The notes beneath the pieces are model-generated. The model was not told the origin of the DNA. It did no database searches and saw only the letters and a list, made by a program, of their open reading frames with translations. 64,000 nt of DNA from Paraburkholderia tropica (lineage in GTDB: Bacteria; Pseudomonadota; Gammaproteobacteria; Burkholderiales; Burkholderiaceae): contig NZ_FNZM01000015.1 in assembly GCF_900109265.1 (NCBI RefSeq), forward strand, positions 62,001-126,000, read 5' to 3'. The position numbers and the translations under genes were made by a program. Positions 36,228 to 44,806 of this stretch are shown one piece after another; the stretch's first letter is position 1, and each line of letters opens with the position of its first letter.

Positions 36228-36583
36228 GCAGCACGTTCACTGTAGTTAAAGAATGACGACGCACGCGCGCGCCGTCCCGCGAGTGTTCGCGGCACGGCGC
36301 GCGTGTACGTTCAAGAGTTTCCGAATTGCAAGATTCGGGAAAAAAGCCGCGGCGAGTCTGCGTTGGAATAAGGGCAGGGCATGACGTGCGTGTGTTGATG
36401 AGGCGCGACGAACCTCGCGAACACATGTGACAAAGTGTCTCACTTTTGTTTTGACAAAGATCATTTTCAACATTCATTGATTGTTATTGATCAAAGCGGC
36501 TGTATGATGCGGTCGCGCTTCCTTTGCGTGATGTCAGGGGTAGTGCCCGGAACTATTCAATGAATGAAATTCAGGCAAACGTG
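36228..36583 (+). promoter_or_regulatory. cyo promoter region with FNR/Anr-like site
   Basis: After the nuoM-like gene comes a GC-rich inverted repeat near 36264-36305, then an A+T-rich control region. TTGTTATTGATCAA (36481-36494) resembles the FNR/Anr site TTGAT-N4-ATCAA with two mismatches. TTGTTA (36481-36486), 16 bases and TATGAT (36503-36508) could form a promoter, so binding there would compete with RNA polymerase. That would fit oxygen control of a bo3 oxidase. No gene is seen. Confidence 0.5.
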
Positions 36584-37471
36584 ATGAAAAGAACAACCTT
36601 TCAAAGGTTATTGCTTCCCGTCAGCGCCGGATTGGCCATGTGTCTTTCCGGCTGCAACATGGAAGTCCTCGACCCCAAAGGGAGCGTGGGCATGGCGGAA
36701 AAGTCGCTGATCGCGACCTCCACCTGGGCCATGCTGATCGTGGTGATCCCCGTGATCATCCTGACGCTGTGGTTCGCGTACCGCTACCGCGCTTCCAACC
36801 GCAACGCCACCTACGCACCGAAATGGTCGCACTCGACGGCGATTGAAATCGTCGTCTGGACGGTCCCCACACTGATCATCCTGTTTCTCGGCGTGCTCAC
36901 GTGGAAGACCACCCACGAGCTCGACCCGTACAAGCCGCTCGAATCGAACGTCAAGCCGATCAACGTCGAAGTTGTGGCGCTCGACTGGAAGTGGCTGTTC
37001 ATCTATCCGGATCTGGGCATCGCGACGGTGAACCAGCTGGCCGTGCCCGTCGGCACGCCGGTGAACTTCAGCATCACGTCGGATTCGGTGATGAACTCGT
37101 TCTTCATCCCGCAGCTTGGCACCCAGGTCTACGCGATGGCAGGCATGCAGACCCGTCTGCACCTGATCGCCGATCACGCTGGCGATTACGCCGGTCTGTC
37201 GGCGAACTTCAGCGGCAAGGGCTTCTCGGACATGAAGTTCCGCACGCTCGCCACGAGCCAGCAAGACTTCGACGCGTGGGTTCAGAAGGTCAAGGCGTCC
37301 TCGACGCAGCTTTCGATGGACCAGTACGCGACGGTCGCGCAGCCGAGCGAAAAGGCGCCTGTTGAGTACTTCTCGACGGTGGATCCGAAGCTCTTCAACA
37401 ACATCATCGCGAAGTACAACAACGGCCACGTCACGAATTTCAGTGACCCGTCCTGCGTGACCAAGGGGTAA
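36584..37471 (+). CDS. cyoA: cytochrome bo3 ubiquinol oxidase subunit II
   Basis: A 295-residue lipoprotein subunit. The start at ATG 36584 gives a compact signal peptide ending in the lipobox LSGC (Cys24). Two membrane helices follow (LIATSTWAMLIVVIPVIILTLW and IVVWTVPTLIILFLGVLTW). The periplasmic cupredoxin domain (VVALDWKWLFIYPDLGIATVN, DSVMNSFFIPQLGTQVYAMAG) lacks the CuA cysteines, as expected for a quinol oxidase. An in-frame ATG at 36560 is an alternative. First gene of cyoABCD. Confidence 0.95.
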   Translation: MKRTTFQRLLLPVSAGLAMCLSGCNMEVLDPKGSVGMAEKSLIATSTWAMLIVVIPVIILTLWFAYRYRASNRNATYAPKWSHSTAIEIVVWTVPTLIILFLGVLTWKTTHELDPYKPLESNVKPINVEVVALDWKWLFIYPDLGIATVNQLAVPVGTPVNFSITSDSVMNSFFIPQLGTQVYAMAGMQTRLHLIADHAGDYAGLSANFSGKGFSDMKFRTLATSQQDFDAWVQKVKASSTQLSMDQYATVAQPSEKAPVEYFSTVDPKLFNNIIAKYNNGHVTNFSDPSCVTKG

Positions 37472-37478
37472 TCCAAGC

Positions 37479-39512
37479 ATGTTCGGAAAACTTACACTGG
37501 ACGCCATTCCGTATCACGAGCCGATTATTCTCGGCACGATGATCGGGATGGCAATCATCGGCGCATTCGTGCTCGGTGGCGTCACTTACCTCGGTAAGTG
37601 GAAATATCTGTGGACCGAGTGGCTGACGAGCGTCGACCACAAGCGTCTGGGCGTGATGTACATCGTGCTCGCCCTGATCATGCTGCTGCGCGGCTTCGCC
37701 GACGCCATCATGATGCGTACCCAGCTCGCGCTGGCGTACAACGCGCCGGGCTACCTCCCGCCGCACCACTACGACCAGATCTTCACGGCTCACGGCGTGA
37801 TCATGATCTTCTTCATGGCCATGGCTTTCATGGTTGGCCTGATGAACATCGTGGTGCCGCTGCAGATCGGTGCGCGCGACGTCGCGTTCCCGTTCCTGAA
37901 CTCGCTGTCGTTCTGGATGACCGCCGTTGGCGCGATCCTGCTGATGATCTCGCTGGTCGTCGGTGAGTTCGCCATGACGGGCTGGCTCGCATATCCGCCG
38001 CTTTCGGAGCTGGCATACAGTCCAGGCGTCGGGGTCGACTACTACCTGTGGGCGCTGCAGATCTCGGGTGTCGGCACGCTGCTGACCGGCGTGAACTTCT
38101 TCGTCACTATCATCAAGATGCGTGCCCCCGGCATGACGCTGATGAAGATGCCGGTGTTCACGTGGACGGCACTGTGCACGAACGTGCTGATCATGGCCGC
38201 GTTCCCGATCCTGACCGTCACGCTCGCGCTGCTCGGCCTGGACCGTTACGTCGGCACGCACTTCTTCACGAATGACGGCGGCGGCAACGCCATGCTGTAC
38301 CTGAACCTGATCTGGGCCTGGGGTCACCCCGAGGTGTACATCTTGATCCTGCCGGCGTTCGGTATTTTCTCGGAAGTCGTTGCGACCTACGCGAAGAAGC
38401 CGCTGTTCGGTTACACCACCATGGTCTACGCGACCTGCTCGATCATGGTGCTCTCGTTCCTCGTGTGGCTGCATCACTTCTTCACGATGGGTTCGGGCGC
38501 CGACGTCAATGCGTTCTTCGGCATCATGACGATGATCATCGCGATCCCGACGGGCGTGAAGATCTTCAACTGGCTGTTCACGATCTACCGCGGTCGCCTC
38601 GAGTTCACCTCGCCGGTGCTGTGGACGCTCGGCTTCATGGTCACCTTCACCATCGGCGGCATGACCGGCGTGATGATGGCGATCCCGGGCGCGGACTTCG
38701 TGCTGCACAACTCGCTGTTCCTGATTGCTCACTTCCACAACGTGATCATCGGCGGCGTGCTGTTCGGCTACCTGGCCGGCTTCAACTACTGGTTCCCGAA
38801 GGCGTTCGGCTTCAAGCTGAACGAAAAGCTGGGCAAGCGCGCGTTCTGGTTCTGGCTCGTGGGCTTCTACGTTGCATTTACGCCGCTGTACGTGCTGGGC
38901 TTCATGGGCGCAACCCGCCGTCTGAACCACTACGACAATCCGGCATGGCATCCGTGGATGGTCATCGCCTGGGTTGGCGCCGTGCTCGTGGCAATCGGTA
39001 TCGCTCACCAGCTGATGCAGCTGTACGTGTCGATCCGCGACCGCAACCTGCCGGAAAACCGCGACCTGACGGGCGATCCGTGGGGTGGCCGTACGCTGGA
39101 GTGGTCGATGTCGTCGCCGCCGCCGGTCTACAACTTCCCGGTTATCCCGAACGTGTCGGAACTCGATGAATTCCATCACCTGAAGGAAATGGGCCGCGAA
39201 ACGCCGGACGTCGCGAACACGCATTACACCGATATCCACATGCCCTCGAACACGAGCGCAGGTCTGTTCATCGGTTTCTTCAGCCTGGTGCTCGGCTTTG
39301 CTGGCATCTGGCACATCTGGTGGCTCATGATCGTCGGCTTCGTCGGTATTCTCGGCACGGCTATCGCTTACAGCTTCCAGAAGAACGAAGGCTATTACAT
39401 CCCGGCCGCCAAGGTCCGGGCGGACGAAGAAGCGCGTAGTCGCGCACTGGTCAAGGCGTTTGCTGACAAGCAGCGCGGTGGCAAGGTTGAAGAAGCACTG
39501 GAGGCCAACTGA
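37479..39512 (+). CDS. cyoB: cytochrome bo3 ubiquinol oxidase subunit I
   Basis: A 677-residue heme-copper oxidase core that reduces oxygen to water with quinol electrons and pumps protons. Heme/CuB ligands are visible: His in IFTAHGVIMIFFM, His/Tyr in GHPEVYILILPAF, the His pair in LHHFFTMG, and HFHNVIIGG. Proton-channel residues NAPGYLPP and the quinol-site region near the N-terminus are present. It starts 7 bases after cyoA. Confidence 0.97.
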   Translation: MFGKLTLDAIPYHEPIILGTMIGMAIIGAFVLGGVTYLGKWKYLWTEWLTSVDHKRLGVMYIVLALIMLLRGFADAIMMRTQLALAYNAPGYLPPHHYDQIFTAHGVIMIFFMAMAFMVGLMNIVVPLQIGARDVAFPFLNSLSFWMTAVGAILLMISLVVGEFAMTGWLAYPPLSELAYSPGVGVDYYLWALQISGVGTLLTGVNFFVTIIKMRAPGMTLMKMPVFTWTALCTNVLIMAAFPILTVTLALLGLDRYVGTHFFTNDGGGNAMLYLNLIWAWGHPEVYILILPAFGIFSEVVATYAKKPLFGYTTMVYATCSIMVLSFLVWLHHFFTMGSGADVNAFFGIMTMIIAIPTGVKIFNWLFTIYRGRLEFTSPVLWTLGFMVTFTIGGMTGVMMAIPGADFVLHNSLFLIAHFHNVIIGGVLFGYLAGFNYWFPKAFGFKLNEKLGKRAFWFWLVGFYVAFTPLYVLGFMGATRRLNHYDNPAWHPWMVIAWVGAVLVAIGIAHQLMQLYVSIRDRNLPENRDLTGDPWGGRTLEWSMSSPPPVYNFPVIPNVSELDEFHHLKEMGRETPDVANTHYTDIHMPSNTSAGLFIGFFSLVLGFAGIWHIWWLMIVGFVGILGTAIAYSFQKNEGYYIPAAKVRADEEARSRALVKAFADKQRGGKVEEALEAN

Positions 39513-40123
39513 TGTTGACGAAAACTGGTGCGGCCGCACTTGCGGAGCACGATCACCACGATCACCCGCCGTCACACTCGGTGTTCGGTTTCTGGCTGTA
39601 CCTGATGACCGACTGTATTCTGTTCGGCTCGCTGTTCGCAGTGTTCGCCGTGATGCAGAACCAGTTCGCAGGCGGCCCGACGGGTAAGGATCTGTTCGAC
39701 ATCCAGGGCGTGGCGATGGAAACGGCAGTGCTGCTGCTGTCGTCCATCACCTACGGTTTCGCCATGATCGGCGCGCACAAGCAGCGCAAGGGTCAAGTGC
39801 TGGTCTGGCTGGCGATCACCTTCCTGCTGGGCGCGACGTTCCTGTACTTCGAACTGCATGAGTTCGCGCACATGATCGCCGAGGGCAACGGCCCGCAGCG
39901 CAGCGCCTTCCTGTCGTCGTTCTTCACGCTGGTCGCCACCCACGGTATCCACGTGACGATGGGCATGATCTGGATGATCGTCCTCATGGTTCAAGCCGTG
40001 AAGGCGCCGGTGCTGGGCGAGCGCGAAATCCGCCGCCTCGCGTGCCTGAGCCTCTTCTGGCACTTCTTGGACATCGTCTGGATTTGCGTGTTCTCCTTTG
40101 TTTATCTTGCGAGCGTGATCTAA
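39512..40123 (+). CDS. cyoC: cytochrome bo3 ubiquinol oxidase subunit III
   Basis: A 203-residue five-helix subunit. A His/Asp-rich cytoplasmic start (AEHDHHDHPPSHSVFGFWLYLMTDC) is followed by the helices, including HEFAHMIAEGNGPQRSAFLSSFFTLVATHGIHV. The start overlaps the cyoB stop by one base (TGATG), indicating translational coupling. Confidence 0.96.
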   Translation: MLTKTGAAALAEHDHHDHPPSHSVFGFWLYLMTDCILFGSLFAVFAVMQNQFAGGPTGKDLFDIQGVAMETAVLLLSSITYGFAMIGAHKQRKGQVLVWLAITFLLGATFLYFELHEFAHMIAEGNGPQRSAFLSSFFTLVATHGIHVTMGMIWMIVLMVQAVKAPVLGEREIRRLACLSLFWHFLDIVWICVFSFVYLASVI

Positions 40124-40453
40124 ATGAGTGCTCATTCCATCCATGAAGAAGAAAGCCATGGCAGCGTAGCTAGCTACGTGGCAGGTTTCGTCCTGGCGGT
40201 GGTGCTCACGGCCGCTTCGTTCTGGCTCGTGCTGCACGGCGGCTTCCCGCGTGAAACCGCGCTGCTCGGCCTCGCCGTGCTGGCTGTGGTGCAGATCGTG
40301 GTCCATCTCGTGTTCTTCCTGCACATGAACACGTCGTCGGGCCAGCGCTGGAACGTGACGGCATTTGGCTTCACGGTGTTGACGGTCCTGATCGTGGTCG
40401 TCGGTACGCTGTGGGTCATGCACAACGTCAGCATGAACATGATGTCGCGTTGA
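40124..40453 (+). CDS. cyoD: cytochrome bo3 ubiquinol oxidase subunit IV
   Basis: A 109-residue three-helix accessory subunit needed for assembly of the CuB site. It begins at the base following the cyoC stop (TAAATG). HSIHEEESHGSVASYVAGFVLAVVLTAASF and VVQIVVHLVFFLHMN match CyoD. No cyoE-like farnesyltransferase gene follows, so heme O synthesis must be encoded elsewhere. Confidence 0.95.
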   Translation: MSAHSIHEEESHGSVASYVAGFVLAVVLTAASFWLVLHGGFPRETALLGLAVLAVVQIVVHLVFFLHMNTSSGQRWNVTAFGFTVLTVLIVVVGTLWVMHNVSMNMMSR

Positions 40454-40516
40454 TTTTTCAATCAGCGATATCGGCTTGATCCGCATCCGGCGTTCGCGCC
40501 GGATCGCAAACAAGCA

Positions 40517-40552
40517 AAACGCCGCCTGGGCTTGCGCCCGGCGGCGTTTTTC
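40517..40552. terminator. bidirectional terminator between cyoD and the GDSL gene
   Basis: AAAACGCCGCC(TGGG)...CCC(GG)GGCGGCGTTTTT is a GC-rich stem flanked by A and T runs, between convergent genes. Confidence 0.9.
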
Positions 40553-40583
40553 TTTTGCGGCATGCCGACGTGCTTTCGCGTGT

Positions 40584-41234
40584 TCAGGCGCCGAAGCGCT
40601 GGCGCACGATCGCGGCGACGGCGCAGCCGAGCTTGTGATGCTGATCGGCCTCGTAGTGGATGCCGTCGGTCGCGCTGACGGTGGCGACTTCGCCGGCGTC
40701 GAGAAACGCCGAGCCGTGCTTGACCGCCACGCGCTCGTAGAGCGGCGCGAGCAGCCGCGATTTCGCCGCGCCGCCCGTGAAGATCGCGCCGAGAAAGCCG
40801 ACCTCGTCGATCGGTACGGGCGCCATCAGCAGGACGTGCGGCGTCGCGCCGCCCGGGCCCGCGCGGCAGGCGGCCAGGGTTTCGAGCAGGACGTCGACGG
40901 AATGGGCGATGTCGGCGGGCGTGACCGAAAAGCGCGTCTTGAGGTCGTTGGTGCCGAGCATGAGCACGACTACGTCGACGGGCAACTGGCTTTCGAGGCA
41001 CGGCCGCAGATACGCGAGGCCGTTCTTGTGGCGGCCCTCGATCGGGTCGTCGTGGACGGTGGTGCGCGCGGGCAGGCCTTCCTCGACGATCTTCCAGCCG
41101 CTGCCCAGCGTCTCGGCCAGCACGCCGGGCCAGCGGTCGGCGGGGGCGAATCGTTCGAGCACACCGGGAAGATTGAGCGGCTTGGTGCCGTGCGTGTTGG
41201 AATCGCCGTAGCAGAGCAGGGTGCGTGGGGTCAT
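40584..41234 (-). CDS. SGNH/GDSL-family hydrolase
   Basis: A 216-residue esterase-type protein starting at ATG 41234. Block I is GDSN (nucleophile Ser12), block III is LGTNDLK and the C-terminal catalytic Asp/His are in DGIHY. There is no signal peptide, so it is cytoplasmic and probably deacetylates or de-esterifies a small substrate. It is divergent from the NemR-like regulator and may be under its operator at 41381. Confidence 0.88.
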   Translation of the reverse strand: MTPRTLLCYGDSNTHGTKPLNLPGVLERFAPADRWPGVLAETLGSGWKIVEEGLPARTTVHDDPIEGRHKNGLAYLRPCLESQLPVDVVVLMLGTNDLKTRFSVTPADIAHSVDVLLETLAACRAGPGGATPHVLLMAPVPIDEVGFLGAIFTGGAAKSRLLAPLYERVAVKHGSAFLDAGEVATVSATDGIHYEADQHHKLGCAVAAIVRQRFGA

Positions 41235-41266
41235 GAGGCTACGCTCCAGAATGAGTGCGGGTGAAA

Positions 41267-41282
41267 GTTTCCGATACGAAAC
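41267..41282. repeat. dispersed palindrome GTTTCCGATACGAAAC, copy B
   Basis: Exact consensus copy in the divergent region between the GDSL hydrolase and NemR-like genes. Confidence 0.65.
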
Positions 41283-41380
41283 AGCCGTGCGGCGGGCTGC
41301 GTCAGAGTACTGCGTGACAGGACGGCGAGACGTGTGCCGAAAGCTTGCGCTAAAAACCCCATTGACGATCGGGAGAAGCC

Positions 41381-41395
41381 TAGACGACTGGTCTA
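41381..41395. promoter_or_regulatory. NemR-type operator 1
   Basis: TAGAC-GACTG-GTCTA, an inverted repeat 24 bases before the regulator start. It is the same as operator 2 except for two bases in the spacer, and resembles the TAGACC-type NemR box of E. coli. Confidence 0.8.
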
Positions 41396-41418
41396 ATCGG
41401 GCTGTAACATGCCCTCCC

Positions 41419-42021
41419 ATGAATGCAGCGCCAGCCGTGGAAGTGCGGCAACACATCCTCGATACCGCCATGCCCATTTTGCTGGGCAAGGGCTTTTCGG
41501 CCGTCGGTCTCAATGAGATCCTGGCGGCGGCCGGCGTGCCCAAAGGGTCGTTCTATCATTATTTCGGTTCGAAAGAGGCGTTCGGCGAAGCTTTGCTGAC
41601 GTTCTATTTCACCGAATATGCGGAACGCCTGGAGGCGCAACTCGTGCGCGCGCCCGGCACGGCGCGCGAGCGTCTGATGCGTTATTTCGAGGAATGGCGC
41701 GCGATGCAGTGCGCGGACGGCCCCGACGGCAAGTGCCTCGCCGTGAAGCTGGGCGCCGAAGTCAGCGACCTGTCGGAGCCAATGCGCGTGGTCCTGCGTC
41801 GCGGCACCGACGAGATCATCGGGCGCATCGCGGCGTGTATCGAAGAAGGACTCGCGGACGGTTCGCTCGAAGGCGTGCGCAACGCCTCGGGCACGGCGGG
41901 CACGCTGTACGAACTCTGGCTGGGCGCGACGCTGATGGAAAAAATCCGCCGAGACCGCAGCCCGCTCGATTCGGCCATGGCGACCACGCGCGCCTTGTTG
42001 AACCTGCCGCCCGCAACGTGA
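41419..42021 (+). CDS. NemR-like TetR-family redox/electrophile repressor
   Basis: A 200-residue TetR regulator. The helix-turn-helix covers residues about 8-55 (LNEILAAAGVPKGSFYHYFGSKEAF). Cys106 in GKCLAVKLGAEVSDLSE and Lys175 in TLMEKI fall, as I recall, at the same numbers as the Cys106/Lys175 redox switch of E. coli NemR. An extra Cys98 lies nearby. The start is ATG 41419. It probably represses itself and the downstream DJ-1/old yellow enzyme genes until reactive electrophiles or hypochlorite modify Cys106. Confidence 0.88.
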   Translation: MNAAPAVEVRQHILDTAMPILLGKGFSAVGLNEILAAAGVPKGSFYHYFGSKEAFGEALLTFYFTEYAERLEAQLVRAPGTARERLMRYFEEWRAMQCADGPDGKCLAVKLGAEVSDLSEPMRVVLRRGTDEIIGRIAACIEEGLADGSLEGVRNASGTAGTLYELWLGATLMEKIRRDRSPLDSAMATTRALLNLPPAT

Positions 42022-42135
42022 TCGAACGCGCAGCGGCGTCATCGTAGCGCCCGCGTCGCAATCCCCATCCATAGAGACAGAGACAGCGCCGCTTGCCGGG
42101 CGCAGCAAAGAGGGCCGCTTCATGCGGCGAAGGTC

Positions 42136-42150
42136 TAGACGACCGGTCTA
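42136..42150. promoter_or_regulatory. NemR-type operator 2
   Basis: TAGAC-GACCG-GTCTA, 111 bases before the DJ-1/PfpI start, matching operator 1 in both half-sites. Confidence 0.8.
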
Positions 42151-42261
42151 ATAACGCGCGCTTGCACACCGCTTGCATACCGATTTCGTGCCAACGCGCA
42201 CACATGGACCGGTTCCGAACGGACGCGCAAGCGCCCGGACATCACCGAACAAGGAACGCCG

Positions 42262-42945
42262 ATGAAGGTACTGATCGTTTTGACTTCGCACGAAGACCTC
42301 GGCAACACGGGCAAGAAGACGGGCTTCTGGCTCGAGGAATTCGCCGCGCCGTACTACGCGCTGCGCGATGCCGGCGCGCAGCTCACGCTCGCGTCGCCCA
42401 AGGGCGGCCAGCCGCCGCTCGATCCGAAGAGCAGCGATCCGTCCGCGCAGACCGACGCCACGCGCCGCTTCAACGCGGACGCCGCCGCGAAGGCCGAGCT
42501 GGCCAATACGCAGCGTCTCGCCGATATCGACGCGAGCGACTTCGACGCGGTGTTCTATCCGGGCGGCCACGGCCCGCTGTGGGATCTCGCCGAAGATCCG
42601 GTCTCGATCGCGCTGATCGAAAAGACGCTCGCGGCGGGCAAGCCGGTCGCGGCCGTGTGCCACGCGCCGGGCGTGCTGCGTCACGTGAAAGGCGCCGACG
42701 GCAAGCCGCTCGTGGCGGGCAAGTCGGTCGCCGGTTTCTCGAACAGCGAGGAAGCGGCCGTGGGGCTGACCGATGTGGTGCCGTTCCTCGTCGAGGACAT
42801 GCTCAAGCGCAACGGCGGCCGCTACACCAAGGGCCCCGACTGGGCGCCGCACGTCGTGGTCGACGGGCTGCTCATCACGGGCCAGAACCCGGCTTCGTCG
42901 GAGCCGGTCGCCGAAGCCTTGCTCGCCGCGCTCAAGCGCTCATGA
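42262..42945 (+). CDS. DJ-1/PfpI-family protein (Hsp31/glyoxalase III-like)
   Basis: A 227-residue type 1 glutamine-amidotransferase-fold protein. The nucleophilic elbow AAVCHAPGVL gives Cys133-His134, and acidic partners sit in GFWLEEFAAPYY. This arrangement occurs in Hsp31-like glyoxalase III and deglycase-type enzymes that act on methylglyoxal. RBS AAGGA precedes the ATG. Placement under a NemR-type operator fits aldehyde/electrophile detoxification. Confidence 0.88.
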   Translation: MKVLIVLTSHEDLGNTGKKTGFWLEEFAAPYYALRDAGAQLTLASPKGGQPPLDPKSSDPSAQTDATRRFNADAAAKAELANTQRLADIDASDFDAVFYPGGHGPLWDLAEDPVSIALIEKTLAAGKPVAAVCHAPGVLRHVKGADGKPLVAGKSVAGFSNSEEAAVGLTDVVPFLVEDMLKRNGGRYTKGPDWAPHVVVDGLLITGQNPASSEPVAEALLAALKRS

Positions 42946-43225
42946 GCGGCTGACGCAGGCGGCGCCGGCGTTCTGCGCGCCGCCTGCGTTTTCACACACC
43001 TTTTCCTTTCGGCAACGCCTTGTGCCGCGCGCGACGCGGCGGGGCGCGTGCGTGCCACCTGCGTGCCGCCGAAAGCCCCATTTCGCGTTTTCGCGTTTCC
43101 GTTTCATCGCGGGTGAGCGCCGCGCCCATCGCATCCGTTGCGATCCGCGTTCGGCTGAACCCATTTTTCATGTGACCGGACCCCGGCGCGTGTGCGCCGC
43201 TCCGATCGACACAGGAGAGCTGTTG

Positions 43226-44320
43226 ATGTCTGCATTGTTCGAACCGTTCAAGCTCAAGGACGTATCGCTGCGCAACCGTATCGCCGTGCCGCCGATGTGC
43301 CAGTACATGGCCAACGACGGCGTGATCAACGACTGGCACCACGTTCACTACGCGCAGATTGCGCGCGGCGGCGCGGGCGTCGTGATCGTCGAAGCCACGG
43401 CGGTGTCGCCGGAAGGCCGCATCACGCCGGGCTGCACGGGTATCTGGAATGACGAGCAGGCCCAGGCGTTCGTGCCGACCGTGAAGGCGATCAAGGCGGC
43501 CGGCTCGGTGCCGGGCATCCAGATCGCGCACGCGGGCCGCAAGGCGAGCGCGAACCGTCCGTGGGAAGGCGACGATCATCTGCCCGAAGGCGATCCGCGC
43601 GGCTGGCAAACCATCGCGCCGTCGGCGATTCCGTTCGGCGCGAATCTGCCGAAGGTCCCGAAGGCGATGACGCTCGACGATATCGCGCGTGTGCGCGAGG
43701 ACTTCGTCGCCGCCGCGAAGCGCGCGCTCGACGCGGGCTTCGAATGGCTCGAACTGCATTTCGCGCACGGCTATCTGGGTCAGAGTTTCTTTTCGGAACA
43801 TTCGAACCAGCGCGACGACGCCTATGGCGGCAGCCTCGAAAACCGCAGCCGTTTCCTGCTGGAAACGCTCGCAGCGGTTCGCAAGGTCTGGCCGGAACAT
43901 CTGCCGCTGACGGCGCGTTTCGGCGTGATCGAGTACGATGGCCGCGACGAGCAGACGCTCGCCGAGTCGATCGAACTCGCGAAGAACTTCAAGCGCGAAG
44001 GCCTCGACATGCTGAGCGTGAGCGTCGGTTTCTCGACGCCGACGGCGCAGATTCCGTGGGCGCCCGCGTTCCTCGCACCGATCGCGCAGAAGGTGCGCCG
44101 AGCGACCGGTCTGCCGGTGTCGTCGGCATGGGGCATCGGCACGCCGGAACTGGCCGAGCGTTCGGTCGCCTCGGAGCAGCTCGATCTCGTGATGGTGGGC
44201 CGCGCGCATCTCGCGAACCCGCATTGGCCGTACTTCGCCGCGCAGCAGCTCAACGTCGAGCGCGCCGCGTGGACGCTGCCCGCACCGTACGCGCACTGGC
44301 TCGAACGCTACAAGGCCTGA
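43226..44320 (+). CDS. NADH:flavin oxidoreductase / old yellow enzyme (YqjM class)
   Basis: A 364-residue FMN-dependent ene-reductase of the TIM-barrel OYE family. PMCQYMANDG is the YqjM-type N-terminal motif with the redox-sensing Cys. LHFAHGYLGQSFFSEHSNQRDDAYGGSLENR and VMVGRAHLANPHWP are FMN and substrate regions. The start is ATG 43226 with AGGAGA upstream. It reduces alpha,beta-unsaturated carbonyls such as quinones and maleimides, in line with the neighbouring NemR-like repressor. Confidence 0.92.
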   Translation: MSALFEPFKLKDVSLRNRIAVPPMCQYMANDGVINDWHHVHYAQIARGGAGVVIVEATAVSPEGRITPGCTGIWNDEQAQAFVPTVKAIKAAGSVPGIQIAHAGRKASANRPWEGDDHLPEGDPRGWQTIAPSAIPFGANLPKVPKAMTLDDIARVREDFVAAAKRALDAGFEWLELHFAHGYLGQSFFSEHSNQRDDAYGGSLENRSRFLLETLAAVRKVWPEHLPLTARFGVIEYDGRDEQTLAESIELAKNFKREGLDMLSVSVGFSTPTAQIPWAPAFLAPIAQKVRRATGLPVSSAWGIGTPELAERSVASEQLDLVMVGRAHLANPHWPYFAAQQLNVERAAWTLPAPYAHWLERYKA

Positions 44321-44343
44321 GCGCGCCTCGCACCGGTCGGCAG

Positions 44344-44359
44344 GTTGCCGATCGGAAAC
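44344..44359. repeat. dispersed palindrome, copy C
   Basis: GTTGCCGATCGGAAAC lies between the old yellow enzyme gene and the ABM-domain gene, one base from the symmetric form. Confidence 0.45.
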
Positions 44360-44382
44360 TTCGTTGACGACAGGAAACAACG

Positions 44383-44682
44383 ATGAGCATCTACATCTTT
44401 GCAAGCATTACGCCGAAGGCCGAACACGTTGCCGACCTCGAAGCGGTACTGCGCAATATGGTGGTCCATTCGCGCCGTGAGCCGGGCAATCTGCGTTACG
44501 ACCTGCTGCGTCGCGCGGACGGCACGCCGGGCTTTCACGTCTACGAAACCTATGCGGATGAAGCGGCCATTCAGGCACATCGCGACAGCCCGCATTACGT
44601 GGCGTTTCGCGCGCAAATCGGCGAGTGGCTGGCCGAGCCCGTGGACGTCAAGGTGCTGACGGGCGTTGATATCGCGGCCTGA
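44383..44682 (+). CDS. antibiotic-biosynthesis-monooxygenase (ABM) domain protein, YgiN-like
   Basis: A 99-residue dimeric ferredoxin-like fold protein (IFASITPKAEHVADLEAVLRNMVVHSRREPGNLRYDLLRR, YETYADEAAIQAHRDSPHY). Relatives are quinol monooxygenases. RBS AGGAAA upstream. It follows the old yellow enzyme by 62 bases and is probably the last gene of the electrophile operon, suggesting quinone chemistry. Confidence 0.85.
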   Translation: MSIYIFASITPKAEHVADLEAVLRNMVVHSRREPGNLRYDLLRRADGTPGFHVYETYADEAAIQAHRDSPHYVAFRAQIGEWLAEPVDVKVLTGVDIAA

Positions 44683-44725
44683 TTGTGCGCCTGATTTTGC
44701 TGCCTGATTGTGCTGCCTGATTTGG
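44677..44725. repeat. four tandem ~13-bp repeats over the ABM stop codon
   Basis: GCCTGATTGTGC, GCCTGATTTTGCT, GCCTGATTGTGCT and GCCTGATTTGG are head to tail. The first unit contains the TGA stop of the ABM gene, and each later unit repeats a TGA. Confidence 0.75.
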
Positions 44726-44739
44726 CGTCGGCGTAGCAT

Positions 44740-44775
44740 AAAAAAACGCCGGGCTTTCGAGCCCGGCGTTTTTTA
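44740..44775. terminator. bidirectional terminator (ABM gene / alcohol dehydrogenase)
   Basis: A-run, ACGCCGGGCT / AGCCCGGCGT stem and T-run between convergent genes. Confidence 0.93.
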
Positions 44776-44806
44776 TTGGCGAACGCTTCGATGAAGCGAG
44801 TGCGGA

